This document shows, piece after piece, positions 47,261 to 59,609 of a stretch of 64,000 bases of DNA. The stretch is from positions 124,001 through 188,000 of the forward strand of contig NZ_CP054706.1 of the NCBI RefSeq assembly GCF_016495865.1, in the 5' to 3' direction. Each line of letters begins with the position of its first letter. Positions within the stretch are counted from its first letter, which is position 1. The notes under the pieces were generated by a model, which was given only the letters and a program-made list of their open reading frames with translations, searched no databases and was not told where the DNA came from. Source of the DNA: Salicibibacter cibi (GTDB lineage: Bacteria > Bacillota > Bacilli > Bacillales > Marinococcaceae). A program made the translations under genes and the position numbers.

Positions 47261-47302
47261 GGTAGCAAGTGCCGGGGACTCCCGCCGCTTGCTGTTTTTT
47301 GG
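47261..47302 (+). terminator. Intrinsic terminator after the PTS operon
   Basis: AGCAAG (47264-47269) / CTTGCT (47288-47293), with further G-C pairs inside and six Ts after. Confidence 0.85.
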
Positions 47303-47364
47303 GGCTTACTTTGCGGTCTTTTTGCTTCGCTAGGAACGAATTAAGCCAAAACCTAAATTTCTGC

Positions 47365-47393
47365 TTGCAATCGCTGTTCGTAGCCTTTATAAT
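47365..47393 (+). promoter_or_regulatory. Sigma-A promoter of the S10 operon
   Basis: -35 TTGCAA (47365-47370), 17-bp spacer, perfect -10 TATAAT (47388-47393). It probably drives the whole rpsJ-to-rplQ cluster. Confidence 0.85.
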
Positions 47394-47410
47394 GATTAGG
47401 TGTGACAAAG

Positions 47411-47530
47411 AAGGTGGGAGGAGGCCATGCATACGGACCTCCCCTTTTTGATTGTCAAGCGAAGAAGTGGAAGGTTGCCCGACACACCCGGCCCCTTTGC
47501 CATGGCGGGTGGGGGGAATTTTCACGGAGC
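47411..47530 (+). promoter_or_regulatory. S10 operon leader with a terminator-like hairpin
   Basis: GGGAGG (about 47416-47421) pairs with CCTCCC (47440-47445), followed by CTTTTT. Then comes GACACACCCGGCCCCTTTGC (about 47480-47499), a block I recall in other Bacillaceae S10 leaders. An attenuation role is inferred. Confidence 0.5.
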
Positions 47531-47564
47531 AAGTCTGGAAATCAGACGAAAAGGAGGGTTAAAC

Positions 47565-47873
47565 ATGGCAAATGAGAAAATCCGAATCCGATTAAAGGCG
47601 TACGATCACCGAATCCTTGATCAATCATCCGCAAAAATTGTGGAGACCGCGAAGCGCTCCGATGCAAGAGTGTCCGGACCGGTGCCTCTTCCGACAGACC
47701 GATCAGTGTACACTGTTATACGCGCGACGCACAAGTTCAAGGATTCTCGGGAGCAATTCGAAATGCGCACGCACAAACGCCTTATCGACATTCTCAGTCC
47801 GACGCCGCAAACGGTAGACGCCTTGATGCGTTTGGATCTGCCTTCAGGTGTCGATATTGAGATTAAGCTCTAA
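47565..47873 (+). CDS. rpsJ: 30S ribosomal protein S10
   Basis: 102 residues starting [20 protein letters not shown] behind AAGGAGGG; the upstream open frame crosses the leader. Also the NusB partner NusE in antitermination. [20 protein letters not shown] is conserved. Confidence 0.98.
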   Translation: MANEKIRIRLKAYDHRILDQSSAKIVETAKRSDARVSGPVPLPTDRSVYTVIRATHKFKDSREQFEMRTHKRLIDILSPTPQTVDALMRLDLPSGVDIEIKL

Positions 47874-47903
47874 ATTTAACATGAAAAATAGGAGGTGTGA
47901 CTG

Positions 47904-48527
47904 ATGGCCAAAGGAATCTTGGGTAGAAAGATCGGCATGACACAGGTATTTAAAGAGAACGGCGATGTTGTTCCTGTAACTGTCGTTCAGGCAAACCCGA
48001 ACATTGTCATGCAGTTAAAAACAGAAGCAAATGATGGTTACGATGCGGTTCAACTAGGCGCGGATGACAAAAAAGAACAGCGTGCCACCAAACCGGAAAA
48101 AGGCCATGCTGAAAAAGCAAGCACGGCGCCCAAGCGCTACGTTCGTGAATTTCGCAATATGAGTATTGGAGATCACGAAGTTGGTCAAGAGGTCAACGTT
48201 AATACATTTGCATCCGGCGACGTCATAGACGTTACGGGTGTTTCGAAAGGGAAAGGGTTTCAAGGTTCGATTAAGCGACACAACTACGCAATCGGTCCGA
48301 AATCACATGGTTCCCGCTATCATCGAGGTTCAGGCGCATTGGCCCCTATTGACACTTCTAAAGTGTTCAAAGGAACAAAGCTACCCGGGCAGATGGGCGG
48401 CAATCAAGTGACCGTGCAAAACCTTGAAGTCGTACAAATTGATGAAGAACGTAACTTATTGCTTATAAAAGGGAATGTGCCGGGACCCAAGAAGGGTTAT
48501 GTAAAGGTGCAATCCGTTAGCCAGTAA
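47904..48527 (+). CDS. rplC: 50S ribosomal protein L3
   Basis: 207 residues. Begins [16 protein letters not shown]. The extension near the peptidyl-transferase centre, [15 protein letters not shown], is intact. SD ATAGGAGGTG. Confidence 0.97.
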   Translation: MAKGILGRKIGMTQVFKENGDVVPVTVVQANPNIVMQLKTEANDGYDAVQLGADDKKEQRATKPEKGHAEKASTAPKRYVREFRNMSIGDHEVGQEVNVNTFASGDVIDVTGVSKGKGFQGSIKRHNYAIGPKSHGSRYHRGSGALAPIDTSKVFKGTKLPGQMGGNQVTVQNLEVVQIDEERNLLLIKGNVPGPKKGYVKVQSVSQ

Positions 48528-48551
48528 TGCTAAAAGAAAGGAGGAACCATC

Positions 48552-49175
48552 ATGCCTAAAGTAACGGTATACAATCAAGCCGGCTCGGAAGTTGAGGACG
48601 CGGAACTTACCGATTCCGTTTTCGGTATTAAACCGAATGAAAGTGTTGTGCACGATGCGGTTGTCATGCAACAGGCTTCCCTTCGGCAAGGAACCCAAAA
48701 AGCAAAAACCCGTTCCGAAGTTCGCGGTGGCGGTGCAAAACCTTGGCGCCAAAAAGGTACGGGACGTGCACGCCATGGCTCCAACCGTTCCCCAATATGG
48801 ACGGGCGGCGGTGTCATTTTTGCGCCGACCCCAAGAAATTATGGGTATAAACTTCCGAAAAAGGTTCGTCGCCTCGCACTTCGATCAGTACTTTCCGCAA
48901 AAGTACAGGATGATGAACTCATTGTTGTCGACGATCTACATTTTGACGTGCCGAAAACTAAAGAAATGATGACTATTCTTTCCAGTCTTTCCGCCGAGCA
49001 AAAAACGTTGATTGTCACAGCGGACGATGACGAAAACGTAAAGAAATCTGCGAACAATCTGCAGAACGTAAAAACCATCGACGCTAAAGGTGTGAATGTT
49101 CTGGATGTGATTAACAGCGATAAGTTAATCATCACGAAAAAGGCTGTAGAGAACGTAGAGGAGGTGCTTGGCTAA
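48552..49175 (+). CDS. rplD: 50S ribosomal protein L4
   Basis: 207 residues. The tunnel-lining loop [20 protein letters not shown] is conserved. Last base of the stop is the first base of the rplW ATG (TAATG). Confidence 0.97.
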   Translation: MPKVTVYNQAGSEVEDAELTDSVFGIKPNESVVHDAVVMQQASLRQGTQKAKTRSEVRGGGAKPWRQKGTGRARHGSNRSPIWTGGGVIFAPTPRNYGYKLPKKVRRLALRSVLSAKVQDDELIVVDDLHFDVPKTKEMMTILSSLSAEQKTLIVTADDDENVKKSANNLQNVKTIDAKGVNVLDVINSDKLIITKKAVENVEEVLG

Positions 49176-49462
49176 TGGATGCTCGCGATGTGATTAAGCG
49201 CCCGGTCATTACGGAACGCTCTACAGAGATTATGGAAGATAAGAAATACACGTTTGAAGTGGACATTAAATCGAATAAAACCCAGATCAAACAAGCGATT
49301 GAAGAAATCTTTGAAGTAGACGTTGATAAAGTAAACACGATGAATTATAAACGCAAGTTTCGTCGTTTTGGTCGTTTCGAAGGCTATAAGCCCGCGAGAA
49401 AAAAAGCGATTGTAACTTTAACCGAGAACAGTGACGAGATCGAAATATTCGATGAAGTTTAA
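49175..49462 (+). CDS. rplW: 50S ribosomal protein L23
   Basis: 95 residues. Tunnel-exit protein that docks trigger factor and SRP. Begins [17 protein letters not shown]; the loop [17 protein letters not shown] is typical. Confidence 0.97.
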   Translation: MDARDVIKRPVITERSTEIMEDKKYTFEVDIKSNKTQIKQAIEEIFEVDVDKVNTMNYKRKFRRFGRFEGYKPARKKAIVTLTENSDEIEIFDEV

Positions 49463-49488
49463 GTCTCACAGTAGAGGAGGGAAAACCA

Positions 49489-50331
49489 ATGGCAGTTAAA
49501 CGCTATAAGCCGAATACAGGCGGGCAACGTTTTATGACCGGGAAGAATTTCTCCGAAATCACAACGGATAGCCCAGAGCGGTCATTGCTTGCCCCGCATT
49601 CCAAAAATGCCGGCCGAAACAATCATGGTCGAATCACCACTCGTCACCAAGGTGGCGGCCATAAACGCAAGTATCGGATCATTGACTTCAAGCGCAACAA
49701 GGACGGGGTTCCGGGTCGAGTAGCAACAATTGAATACGATCCGAACCGCTCGGCAAACATCGCGCTCGTTCATTACGTAGATGGAGAAAAACGTTATATT
49801 CTCGCCCCAAAGAGCCTGAAAGTCGGAAGCAATATAACGTCAGGAACCGATGCGGATATCAAAATCGGGAACGCCCTTGAAATAAAGGACATTCCAATAG
49901 GCACAACCATTCACAACATTGAAATGAGACCCGGGAAAGGCGGCCAATTGGCACGCGCTGCAGGTGCGCATGCACAAATTCTCGGACGTGAAGGCAAGTA
50001 CTCACTTGTTCGTTTGAAGTCCGGTGAGACTCGTCTTATTCTATCCACATGTCGGGCAACGATTGGACAAGTGGGCAACCTTGAAAACGAACAGATCAAT
50101 ATCGGCAAAGCCGGGCGCAGCCGATGGCTCAATAAACGCCCTACGGTTCGCGGTTCAGCCATGAACCCATCTGACCACCCGCACGGTGGTGGTGAAGGAC
50201 GGGCACCGGTCGGACGCGATGCACCCGTATCTCCTTGGGGTCAACCGTCCGTTGGCTATAAAACGAGAAAAAGAAATAAACCTTCAAACAAATATATTGT
50301 TCAAGGCCGGAACAAAAAGAAAAGAAGATAA
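49489..50331 (+). CDS. rplB: 50S ribosomal protein L2
   Basis: 280 residues. Peptidyl-transferase-adjacent protein; [18 protein letters not shown] with the conserved histidine is intact, and [19 protein letters not shown] lies at the N-terminus. Confidence 0.98.
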   Translation: MAVKRYKPNTGGQRFMTGKNFSEITTDSPERSLLAPHSKNAGRNNHGRITTRHQGGGHKRKYRIIDFKRNKDGVPGRVATIEYDPNRSANIALVHYVDGEKRYILAPKSLKVGSNITSGTDADIKIGNALEIKDIPIGTTIHNIEMRPGKGGQLARAAGAHAQILGREGKYSLVRLKSGETRLILSTCRATIGQVGNLENEQINIGKAGRSRWLNKRPTVRGSAMNPSDHPHGGGEGRAPVGRDAPVSPWGQPSVGYKTRKRNKPSNKYIVQGRNKKKRR

Positions 50332-50421
50332 TCGCGATCGGTTTAGCGCCAACACCCTAAGTCATCGAATTGGGGAGGCGCTATTCACACGTCGCGCCTG
50401 TACAAGAAAGGAGGCTTTTAA

Positions 50422-50700
50422 ATGGGACGCAGTTTGAAAAAAGGACCATTTGTAGATAATCATCTAATGAAAAAGGTCGAAGCTATGGATGAGAATAACA
50501 AACGTGTGATTAAAACATGGTCACGTCGCTCCACGATATTCCCTAATTTTGTTGGACATACCATTGCTGTCCATGACGGACGCAAGCATGTGCCTGTTTT
50601 CATCCAGGAAGACATGGTCGGTCATAAACTTGGCGAATTTGCCCCAACACGAACGTATCGGGGACACGACAAGGACGACAAAAGAACGAGACGACGTTAA
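50422..50700 (+). CDS. rpsS: 30S ribosomal protein S19
   Basis: 92 residues. [17 protein letters not shown] and [16 protein letters not shown] are family hallmarks. SD AAAGGAGG; 90 bp behind rplB. Confidence 0.98.
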   Translation: MGRSLKKGPFVDNHLMKKVEAMDENNKRVIKTWSRRSTIFPNFVGHTIAVHDGRKHVPVFIQEDMVGHKLGEFAPTRTYRGHDKDDKRTRRR

Positions 50701-50721
50701 CAAGAGAGGAGGTAGACTACA

Positions 50722-51063
50722 ATGGAGGCTAAAGCAGTTGCGAAGCAAGTTCGTGTCGCTCCTCGAAAAGCACGGATGGTCGTTGATCTCGTGCGCGGCA
50801 AAGACGTCGGAGAAGCCATTTCCATACTACGGCATACAACGAGAGGCGTGTCGCCAACTGTGGAGAAGGTATTAAAATCCGCGATTGCCAATGCGGAGCA
50901 CAACTATGAAATGGAACCGGAAGATTTAGTGATCAGCAAAGCTTACGTGGATGAAGGTGTCACCTTGAAACGTTTTCGCCCGCGGGCAATGGGACGTGCA
51001 TCCAGGATCAATAAACGAACAAGTCACATCACAATCATTGTTTCAGAAAAGGAGGAAGGATAA
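50722..51063 (+). CDS. rplV: 50S ribosomal protein L22
   Basis: 113 residues. The beta-hairpin that reaches the tunnel constriction ([20 protein letters not shown]) is present. SD AGAGGAGG. Confidence 0.98.
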   Translation: MEAKAVAKQVRVAPRKARMVVDLVRGKDVGEAISILRHTTRGVSPTVEKVLKSAIANAEHNYEMEPEDLVISKAYVDEGVTLKRFRPRAMGRASRINKRTSHITIIVSEKEEG

Positions 51064-51066
51064 AGC

Positions 51067-51726
51067 GTGGGTCAAAAAGTTAATCCCATAGGTTTTCGGA
51101 TTGGCGTAATCCGTGACTGGGAATCAAAATGGTACGCAGAAAAAGAATACGCGACGTTGTTGCACGAAGACGTAAAAATTCGCGAGTATATTGAAACGCG
51201 TCTCAAAGATGCTTCCATATCGACAATTGAAATTGAACGGGCAGCAAATCGGGTGAATATTAATATTCACACAGCTAAGCCCGGCATGGTGATCGGTAAA
51301 GGCGGTTCCGAAGTTGAGGCATTACGAAAAAACTTAAATGCTCTCACCGGTAAACGTGTGCACATCAACATTTCTGAAATTAAGCAAGCAGATTTGGATG
51401 CGAAGCTCGTCGCTGAAAACATCGCTCGCCAGTTGGAAAATCGCGTATCTTTTCGCCGTGCAATGAAACAATCGATCCAGCGTACAATGCGTGCCGGAGC
51501 AAAAGGGATTCGCACAGAAGCAAACGGACGTCTCGGTGGTGCGGACATGGCACGTTCCGAGAGCTATAATGAAGGAACTGTACCATTGCATACGTTGCGA
51601 GCGGACATTGATTTTGGCACAGCAGAAGCAGACACCACATACGGGAAGATTGGTGTAAAAATATGGATATACCGTGGAGAGGTTCTTCCCACGAAAGGTG
51701 ACCGTACAGACGAAGGAGGCGACTAA
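51067..51726 (+). CDS. rpsC: 30S ribosomal protein S3
   Basis: 219 residues, GTG start behind AAAGGAGG, 3 bp after rplV. KH domain with [16 protein letters not shown] and the C-terminal [20 protein letters not shown]. Part of the mRNA entry helicase. Confidence 0.98.
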   Translation: MGQKVNPIGFRIGVIRDWESKWYAEKEYATLLHEDVKIREYIETRLKDASISTIEIERAANRVNINIHTAKPGMVIGKGGSEVEALRKNLNALTGKRVHINISEIKQADLDAKLVAENIARQLENRVSFRRAMKQSIQRTMRAGAKGIRTEANGRLGGADMARSESYNEGTVPLHTLRADIDFGTAEADTTYGKIGVKIWIYRGEVLPTKGDRTDEGGD

Positions 51727-51728
51727 AC

Positions 51729-52163
51729 ATGTTAATGCCTAAACGCGTGAAATACCGTCGTCAAATGCGTGGCCGTATGAGAGGTCGTGCTAAAGGCGGC
51801 ACGGAAATCACATTTGGTGAGTATGGCCTGCAGGCCCTGGAAGCATCCTGGGTTTCAAACCGACAGATTGAAGCCGCTCGTATCGCAATGACTCGTTACA
51901 TGAAACGTGGCGGTAAAGTTTGGATCAAAATTTTCCCCGATAAACCTTATACTGCAAAACCGTTGGAAGTCCGCATGGGCTCCGGGAAAGGTGCGCCGGA
52001 AGGTTGGGTAGCCGTTGTCAAACCCGGCAGAATTATGTTTGAAATTGCAGGTGTCAATGAAGAAGTGGCACGAGAAGCATTGCGTCTTGCATCCCACAAG
52101 CTTCCGATCAAATGCAAATTTGTGAAACGTGAAGAAATGGGTGGTGAGGCAAATGAAGGCTAA
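51729..52163 (+). CDS. rplP: 50S ribosomal protein L16
   Basis: 144 residues starting [20 protein letters not shown]. Helps form the A-site region. [19 protein letters not shown] conserved. Its end overlaps rpmC by 11 bp. Confidence 0.98.
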   Translation: MLMPKRVKYRRQMRGRMRGRAKGGTEITFGEYGLQALEASWVSNRQIEAARIAMTRYMKRGGKVWIKIFPDKPYTAKPLEVRMGSGKGAPEGWVAVVKPGRIMFEIAGVNEEVAREALRLASHKLPIKCKFVKREEMGGEANEG

Positions 52164-52356
52164 AGAAATTCGGGAAATGACCACGACGGAAATCGAGCAA
52201 GAAACGAAATCATTAAAAGAAGAACTGTTCAACCTTCGCTTTCAACTGGCAACCGGTCAGTTGGATAACCCCGCCCGCATCCGCAATGTTCGTAAAGCAA
52301 TCGCCCGTGCCAATACCGTTTTGAGGGAAAGAGAACTTGGCATAAACCGAGGGTAA
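52153..52356 (+). CDS. rpmC: 50S ribosomal protein L29
   Basis: 67 residues. Starts [16 protein letters not shown] inside the rplP end behind GGTGAGG. Helical hairpin with [19 protein letters not shown]. An earlier in-frame ATG at 52129 lies within rplP and is rejected. Confidence 0.97.
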   Translation: MKAKEIREMTTTEIEQETKSLKEELFNLRFQLATGQLDNPARIRNVRKAIARANTVLRERELGINRG

Positions 52357-52374
52357 AAAGGAGGTAATCGACAG

Positions 52375-52638
52375 ATGAGTGAACGTAATGATCGAAAAGT
52401 ACGGATCGGTCGCGTTGTTTCCGATAAGATGGATAAAACGATCACCGTTGTCGTTGAAACGTATAAACGAGATAAGCTATACGGCAAACGCGTCCGTTCT
52501 TCAAAGAAATTTAAAGTACATGACGAAAAGAATGAAGCGAAAGTAGGCGACACCGTTAGAATAATGGAGACACGTCCGTTGTCCAAAGATAAATACTTCC
52601 GCCTCGTTGAAATCGTCGAAGAATCAGTGATTATTTAA
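52375..52638 (+). CDS. rpsQ: 30S ribosomal protein S17
   Basis: 87 residues, OB fold; [20 protein letters not shown] and [20 protein letters not shown] are diagnostic. SD AAAGGAGG. Confidence 0.98.
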   Translation: MSERNDRKVRIGRVVSDKMDKTITVVVETYKRDKLYGKRVRSSKKFKVHDEKNEAKVGDTVRIMETRPLSKDKYFRLVEIVEESVII

Positions 52639-52668
52639 GACATCTTTGATTGAAGGGAGGCCGTGAAA

Positions 52669-53037
52669 ATGATCCAGCAAGAGTCGAGGCTAAAAGTTGC
52701 CGATAACTCAGGTGCACGGGAAGTGCAATGCATTAAAGTGCTCGGGGGTACTGGGCGAAAAACCGCAAACATCGGCGACATGATTGTCTGTTCCGTCAAA
52801 AATGCAACGCCAGGAGGCGTTGTCAAGAAAAACGAAGTTGTGCGCGCGGTCATCGTTCGTTCCCGCAGTGGTGTAAGACGGACGGACGGCTCGTATATCC
52901 GATTCGATGAAAACGCAGCGGTCGTGATCCGTGATGACAAGAGCCCAAGAGGCACGCGAATATTTGGACCGGTTGCGCGTGAATTGCGCGATAGCCAGTA
53001 CATGAAAATTATATCGTTAGCACCGGAAGTGCTTTAA
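52669..53037 (+). CDS. rplN: 50S ribosomal protein L14
   Basis: 122 residues, the family length, starting [22 protein letters not shown] 52663 is in frame but too close to [24 protein letters not shown] conserved. Confidence 0.98.
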   Translation: MIQQESRLKVADNSGAREVQCIKVLGGTGRKTANIGDMIVCSVKNATPGGVVKKNEVVRAVIVRSRSGVRRTDGSYIRFDENAAVVIRDDKSPRGTRIFGPVARELRDSQYMKIISLAPEVL

Positions 53038-53075
53038 TACTTGGCAAGAACCATTGATGAGGGAGGTGCGAACCA

Positions 53076-53402
53076 ATGGCGCAACAACCGAAATTGCATG
53101 TGAAAACAGGCGATAAAGTTAAAGTGATTACCGGGAAAGACAAAGGGATGGAAGGTGAGATCATCGGAGCTTATCCCAGCCGTGAACGTGTCCTTGTTCA
53201 AGGTGTCAATACGGTGACCAAACACATGAAACCTTCACAGGATAACCCGCAAGGGGGCATCGAAGATATGGAAGCGCCTATCCATGTATCAAACGTGATG
53301 CTCATTGATCCGAAAAGCGGTGAACCTACCCGGGTCGGTTATAAAACCGAAGACGGCAAAAAGGTACGCATTGCAAAAAAAACCGGAGAGGTTATTGATT
53401 AG
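53076..53402 (+). CDS. rplX: 50S ribosomal protein L24
   Basis: 108 residues, KOW fold. [17 protein letters not shown] and [18 protein letters not shown] mark the family. Assembly initiator of the large subunit. Confidence 0.97.
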   Translation: MAQQPKLHVKTGDKVKVITGKDKGMEGEIIGAYPSRERVLVQGVNTVTKHMKPSQDNPQGGIEDMEAPIHVSNVMLIDPKSGEPTRVGYKTEDGKKVRIAKKTGEVID

Positions 53403-53432
53403 TAACGCTTGCTGAAAGGAGGCCCGAAAATA

Positions 53433-53972
53433 ATGAACGCTTTAAAAGAACGTTATAAAGACGAAATTATGCCCCGCTTACACGACCAATTCAATTATCC
53501 ATCGATCATGGCAGTTCCGAAGATCGAAAAAATTGTGATCAACATGGGCGTGGGCGAAGCTGTATCCAATCCGAAGACCTTGGATAATGCCATGGAAGAA
53601 CTCGCTTTAATCACAGGGCAAAAACCGATCGTAACAAGAGCGAAACGGTCGATTGCGGGATTTAAACTGCGAGAGGGGAACCCGATCGGTACGAAAGTGA
53701 CCCTTCGCGGAACACGCATGTATGACTTTCTGGAAAAGTTGATTCACGTATCTTTGCCTCGTGTTCGCGACTTTCGCGGGATTTCAGGAAAAGCATTCGA
53801 CGGCCGCGGAAATTACACGCTCGGTGTAAGGGAACAGTTGATTTTTCCGGAAATTGAATATGACAAGATTGACAAAGTCCGCGGAATGGACATTGTGATT
53901 GTAACGAGCGCCGAAACGGATGAGGAAGCGAAAGAATTGCTTACTCAAGTGGGCATGCCTTTTCAACGATAA
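53433..53972 (+). CDS. rplE: 50S ribosomal protein L5
   Basis: 179 residues, the B. subtilis length. Starts [12 protein letters not shown] behind AAAGGAGG. Binds 5S rRNA and the P-site tRNA loop. [15 protein letters not shown] and [19 protein letters not shown] conserved. Confidence 0.98.
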   Translation: MNALKERYKDEIMPRLHDQFNYPSIMAVPKIEKIVINMGVGEAVSNPKTLDNAMEELALITGQKPIVTRAKRSIAGFKLREGNPIGTKVTLRGTRMYDFLEKLIHVSLPRVRDFRGISGKAFDGRGNYTLGVREQLIFPEIEYDKIDKVRGMDIVIVTSAETDEEAKELLTQVGMPFQR

Positions 53973-53999
53973 ATATCAAAACGAAGGAGGGAATGCATT

Positions 54000-54185
54000 T
54001 TGGCTCGAAAAGCGATGGTCGAAAAGCAAAAAAAACCTCAAAAATATAAGGTTCGCGAATACACCCGTTGTGAACGATGTGGACGGCCGAACGCTGTATA
54101 TCAAAAGTTTAAGCTTTGCCGGATTTGTTTCCGTGATCTTGCGTATAAAGGACAGATCCCCGGTGTGAAAAAAGCAAGCTGGTAA
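54000..54185 (+). CDS. rpsN: 30S ribosomal protein S14, zinc-binding form
   Basis: 61 residues, TTG start 9 bases behind AAGGAGG. Zinc ribbon cysteines in CERCGRP and [10 protein letters not shown] (C+ form), ending GVKKASW. Confidence 0.97.
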   Translation: MARKAMVEKQKKPQKYKVREYTRCERCGRPNAVYQKFKLCRICFRDLAYKGQIPGVKKASW

Positions 54186-54215
54186 AACCTGAAAGATGGA
54201 AGGAGGTTTATCGAT

Positions 54216-54614
54216 ATGGTTATGACAGATCCGATTGCCGACATGCTTACGAGAATTCGCAACGCTAATACCGTTCGTCATGATAAGCTGGAATTGCCGG
54301 CATCAAACTTAAAAAAAGAGATTGCGCAAATCCTTAAACGTGAAGGGTATGTACGCGATGTTGAATTCGTGGACGATAAAAAGCAAGGGGTTATCCGTAT
54401 TTTTCTTAAATATGGGCAAGGAAATGAACGAGTTATCTCCGGACTAAAAAAGATCAGCAAACCGGGATTGCGCGTATATGCCGGTTCCGATGAAGTTCCC
54501 CGCGTGTTGAACGGATTGGGCATCGCGGTTATTTCGACTTCATCAGGAATTGTTACAGACAAAGAAGCCCGCAAACAAAACATTGGTGGAGAAGTACTCG
54601 CCTACGTATGGTAA
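54216..54614 (+). CDS. rpsH: 30S ribosomal protein S8
   Basis: 132 residues. Binds 16S helix 21. [19 protein letters not shown] and [20 protein letters not shown] conserved. SD AAGGAGG. Confidence 0.98.
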   Translation: MVMTDPIADMLTRIRNANTVRHDKLELPASNLKKEIAQILKREGYVRDVEFVDDKKQGVIRIFLKYGQGNERVISGLKKISKPGLRVYAGSDEVPRVLNGLGIAVISTSSGIVTDKEARKQNIGGEVLAYVW

Positions 54615-54641
54615 GCGTGTGCGAATGGAGGTGTAATATAA

Positions 54642-55178
54642 ATGTCACGTATCGGTGTGCTACCATTAGAAGTACCGGATAGTGTAACGCTTACGGTCGA
54701 CGACGGACATGTAACGGTGAAAGGGCCAAAGGGGGAATTGTCCCGTCAGTTTAATTCTGGCATCGTGATCACTCATGAAGAAGGGGTCGTTACGACTAAA
54801 CGTCCATCTGATCATAAAGACCACCGTTCCATGCACGGAACGACAAGAAGCCTCATTGCAAACATGGTGAAAGGTGTTACGGACGGTTTCGAAAAAAGCC
54901 TTGACCTTGTCGGTGTTGGTTACCGTGCATCAAAATCGGGCAACAAGCTCGTACTAAACGTTGGCTATTCACATCCGGTTGAAATGGAAGAACCGGAAGG
55001 CATTGAATTTGAAGTGCCATCTAATACAAGAGTGCTTGTTAAAGGAATCGATAAACAATTGGTTGGAGCCGTCGCTTCGGATATTCGTTCCGTTCGCAAG
55101 CCGGAACCCTATAAAGGAAAAGGGATTCGCTATACGGATGAAACGGTGCGAAGCAAAGTTGGAAAAACAGGCAAATAA
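54642..55178 (+). CDS. rplF: 50S ribosomal protein L6
   Basis: 178 residues in two homologous halves. [20 protein letters not shown] and the C-terminal [15 protein letters not shown] are typical. Confidence 0.98.
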   Translation: MSRIGVLPLEVPDSVTLTVDDGHVTVKGPKGELSRQFNSGIVITHEEGVVTTKRPSDHKDHRSMHGTTRSLIANMVKGVTDGFEKSLDLVGVGYRASKSGNKLVLNVGYSHPVEMEEPEGIEFEVPSNTRVLVKGIDKQLVGAVASDIRSVRKPEPYKGKGIRYTDETVRSKVGKTGK

Positions 55179-55228
55179 AACCAATGCCAAATGCTGCCTG
55201 AAGCAGGCAGGAAAGGAGGAAAGTTTTC

Positions 55229-55591
55229 ATGGTGGCAAAAACTAATAAGCAGACGGCGCGCAAACAGCGTCATAACCGAATACGAAAAAAGTTAAGCGGA
55301 ACTTCGGAACGCCCGCGCTTAAATGTTTTTCGTTCTTCAAGTCATATCTATGCCCAACTTATCGATGATATAAAGGGTGAAACGTTGGCAGCCGCGTCTA
55401 CGTTGGATCCTGAATTCAAACAGGAAAATGGCGGAAACGTGAATGCTGCTAAAGATGTGGGGGCGCTTGTTGCAAAGCGCGCGCGTGAAAAGGGATATGA
55501 AGATGTCATTTTTGACCGTGGAGGCTATATCTATCATGGACGTGTAGCGGCACTGGCTGATGCTGCTCGTGCGGAAGGCCTGAAATTTTAA
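55229..55591 (+). CDS. rplR: 50S ribosomal protein L18
   Basis: 120 residues. 5S rRNA-binding; basic N-terminus, then [20 protein letters not shown] and [29 protein letters not shown]. Confidence 0.98.
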   Translation: MVAKTNKQTARKQRHNRIRKKLSGTSERPRLNVFRSSSHIYAQLIDDIKGETLAAASTLDPEFKQENGGNVNAAKDVGALVAKRAREKGYEDVIFDRGGYIYHGRVAALADAARAEGLKF

Positions 55592-55612
55592 AGCATGAAG
55601 GAGGGACAATAT

Positions 55613-56109
55613 ATGGCCATTGATCCGAACAAACTTGACTTGGAAGAACAAGTCGTTGCTATTAACCGTGTTTCAAAAGTAGTAAAAGGCGGTCGCAGCT
55701 TTCGCTTTGCAGCGATTGTCGTTGTTGGTGACCGCAACGGGCATGTAGGTTTTGGCATCGGGAAAGCCAATGAGGTACCCGAGGCTATTCGAAAAGCTGT
55801 GGAAAGCGGAAAGAAAGCTCTCATTAAAGTTCCTCGTGTAGGTACGACGATCCCTCACGAATTGGTAGGGCGTTACGGAGCCGGCAAAGTGTTGCTGAAA
55901 CCCGCGGCTGAAGGTACGGGGTTATCGCCGGAGGTCCTGTGCGTGCGGTTCTTGAACATGCCGGGGTAAATGATATTCTTTCAAAATCACACGGCTCAAG
56001 CAATCCGATCAATATGGTTCGTGCCACGCTACAAGGTTTGAGCGAATTAAAAACAGCTGAAAATATTGCCAGACTACGCGGCAAAAGCGTCGAAGAATTG
56101 CAAGGATAG
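55613..56109 (+). CDS. rpsE: 30S ribosomal protein S5, frameshifted by one base
   Basis: Starts [13 protein letters not shown] behind AAGGAGGG. The N-terminal dsRBD-like half is normal ([20 protein letters not shown]). At the four-G run 55918-55921, after AAEGTG, the frame shifts and stops at 55969. One added G restores [12 protein letters not shown] to the stop at 56109, giving 165 residues against 166 in B. subtilis. The C-terminal half ([20 protein letters not shown]) is readable and undamaged. S5 is essential for decoding fidelity. Confidence 0.93.
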
Positions 56110-56121
56110 GAGGGAGTACAA

Positions 56122-56310
56122 GTGGAAAATAAACTGGAAATCACCCTCATCCGCAGTCTGATTGGCAGACCGGAAGACCAGCGTGTAACGGTACGGACAC
56201 TGGGACTGCGCAAAGTAAACCACTCGGTGATCCAAAAGGACGATCCTGCCATTCGCGGAATGGTTAACAAAGTATCCCACCTTGTAAATGTAAAAGAAAT
56301 CAGCGGTTAA
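56122..56310 (+). CDS. rpmD: 50S ribosomal protein L30
   Basis: 62 residues, GTG start behind [29 protein letters not shown] and [10 protein letters not shown] conserved. Confidence 0.97.
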   Translation: MENKLEITLIRSLIGRPEDQRVTVRTLGLRKVNHSVIQKDDPAIRGMVNKVSHLVNVKEISG

Positions 56311-56341
56311 GGGAACGCTTCAAGACAGGAGGTGTGAAAAC

Positions 56342-56782
56342 ATGAAGTTGCACGATCTAAGACCAAAAGAAGGTGCTCGCAAAAAAGGGATCCGTCCCGG
56401 ACGAGGGTATGGGTCAAAGCGCAGCAACACCGCCGGCCGAGGAGAACACGGTCAAAAATCTCGTTCAGGGGGGAATGTACGGCCGGGTTTCGAAGGCGGG
56501 CAAAACCCGATCTACAAACGGTTGCCTAAACGCGGATTTACAAATCCAACTCGGAAGGCGTATACCGTTGTTAATATTGAAACCCTCAATCGTTTTGAAG
56601 ATGGAACGGAAGTTACGCCGAAGTTGCTCATCGAGACCGGCACCGTCAAAAAAGAAAATGATGGCATTAAAATCCTTGGGAATGGTCAATTGGAGACAAA
56701 ACTGACAGTGAAAGCCAATAAATTTTCTGCCTCTGCAGTTAAGGCAATTGAAGCAGCCGGCGGTCGAACCGAGGTGGTTTAA
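56342..56782 (+). CDS. rplO: 50S ribosomal protein L15
   Basis: 146 residues. N-terminal glycine/arginine-rich tail ([20 protein letters not shown]), then the globular domain [15 protein letters not shown]. Stop overlaps the secY start (TAATG). Confidence 0.97.
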   Translation: MKLHDLRPKEGARKKGIRPGRGYGSKRSNTAGRGEHGQKSRSGGNVRPGFEGGQNPIYKRLPKRGFTNPTRKAYTVVNIETLNRFEDGTEVTPKLLIETGTVKKENDGIKILGNGQLETKLTVKANKFSASAVKAIEAAGGRTEVV

Positions 56783-58076
56783 TGTTTAAGGGCTTAGCCA
56801 ATATATTTCGTGCAGCAGATCTGCGTCGAAAAATATTCTTCACCCTGGCAATGCTCATCGTCTACCGTATTGGGACATTCATCCCAATCCCCGGATCCGA
56901 TAGCGACGTTTTGGATTTCCAGGGGGAAGCATCAGCTTTCGGTTTTCTTGACACGTTTGGGGGGGAGCACTCGGCAACTTCTCCATTTTTGCGATGGGTG
57001 TCTTCCCTTATATTACTGCTTCCATTGTCGTTCAGCTCTTGCGGATGGATGTTGTCCCGAAGTTTACGGAATGGTCAAAGCAAGGGGAAGCAGGAAGAAG
57101 AAAACTGGCACAGTTCACTCGTTATTTCACCGTCTTATTGGCGTTTATTCAGGGATTGGCAATGTCCATCGGTTTTAATGCCCAATTTCCGGGACTTATT
57201 CCGGACCCGGGAGTTGCCACTTACCTACTTATCGCGCTCATCATGACCGCAGGGACCACCTTTCTCATGTGGTTAGGGGAGCAAATCACTGCAAAAGGGG
57301 TAGGGAACGGGATTTCCATTATGATTTTTGCCGGTATTGCTGCCGGTATTCCAAATGGGCTAAATCAAATTTACGCTACGCAAATCGAAGGTGCGGGCGA
57401 GCAACTGTTTATGGGCATTGTTACCATCCTATTATTGGCACTTGCGGTACTCTTGATTATTGTCGGTGTCGTCTTTGTACAGCAAGCGATTCGTAAAGTG
57501 TCAATCCAATATGCAAAAAGGGTGGTTGGCCGCCAGTCAACAGCAGGTGCGCAATCCACGCATCTTCCACTGAAGGTGAACTCTGCAGGGGTTATCCCGG
57601 TCATTTTCGCGATGGCGTTATTTATCTTTCCGCCGACAGTTGCAAGCTTTTTGGGAGAAGACAACGCGATTGCCCAATGGGTAATCAATAATTTTGATTA
57701 CACGCAACCGGTTGGGGCAATTGTGTACATCGGATTAATCATTGCTTTTACGTATTTCTATACGTTTGTGCAGGTTAATCCGGAAACGATGGCAGAGAAC
57801 CTGAAAAAGCAAGGTGGTTATGTTCCCGGTATTCGTCCCGGTAAAACAACGGAACAGTATATTCGCCATATCCTGTATCGACTTACGCTTGTCGGCTCTC
57901 TATTTTTGGCCACGGTTGCGATTTTGCCGGTGTTCTTTACGACTCAACTCGGATTGCCTGAAGCGATTCAAATCGGGGGCACGGGCTTGCTCATTGTTGT
58001 CGGTGTTGCACTGGACACGATGAAACAGATCGAAGGACAATTGCTGAAACGTAGCTACAAAGGGTTCATAAAATAA
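56782..58076 (+). CDS. secY: Preprotein translocase subunit SecY, frameshifted by one base
   Basis: Ten-span channel subunit of SecYEG. At the seven-G run 56959-56965 in the FLDTFGGG segment, the frame shifts and stops at 57246. One added G restores GALGNFSIFAMGVFPYITA and joins it to the long frame ending at 58076. The restored protein has 431 residues, the B. subtilis length. First span near residues 18-36; plug region disrupted as written. IMIFAGIAAGIPNGL and TYFYTFVQVNPETMAENLKK are intact. Confidence 0.94.
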
Positions 58077-58083
58077 GGAGTAG

Positions 58084-59519
<1,436 letters not shown>

Positions 59520-59609
59520 TACCGACGTGTGACTAATGCCAAATTGCGCCACGTGATGATGCAATTTCGTAGAGGCTACCTGATATTAGGAAGGGAGGAG
59601 AGTAAATCC

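Noticed and set aside
56994..58076. A separate, shorter SecY starting at ATG 56994
   Set aside because: It would lack the first span and plug. The base sequence before it continues SecY perfectly in the restored frame, so one frameshifted gene is the better reading.
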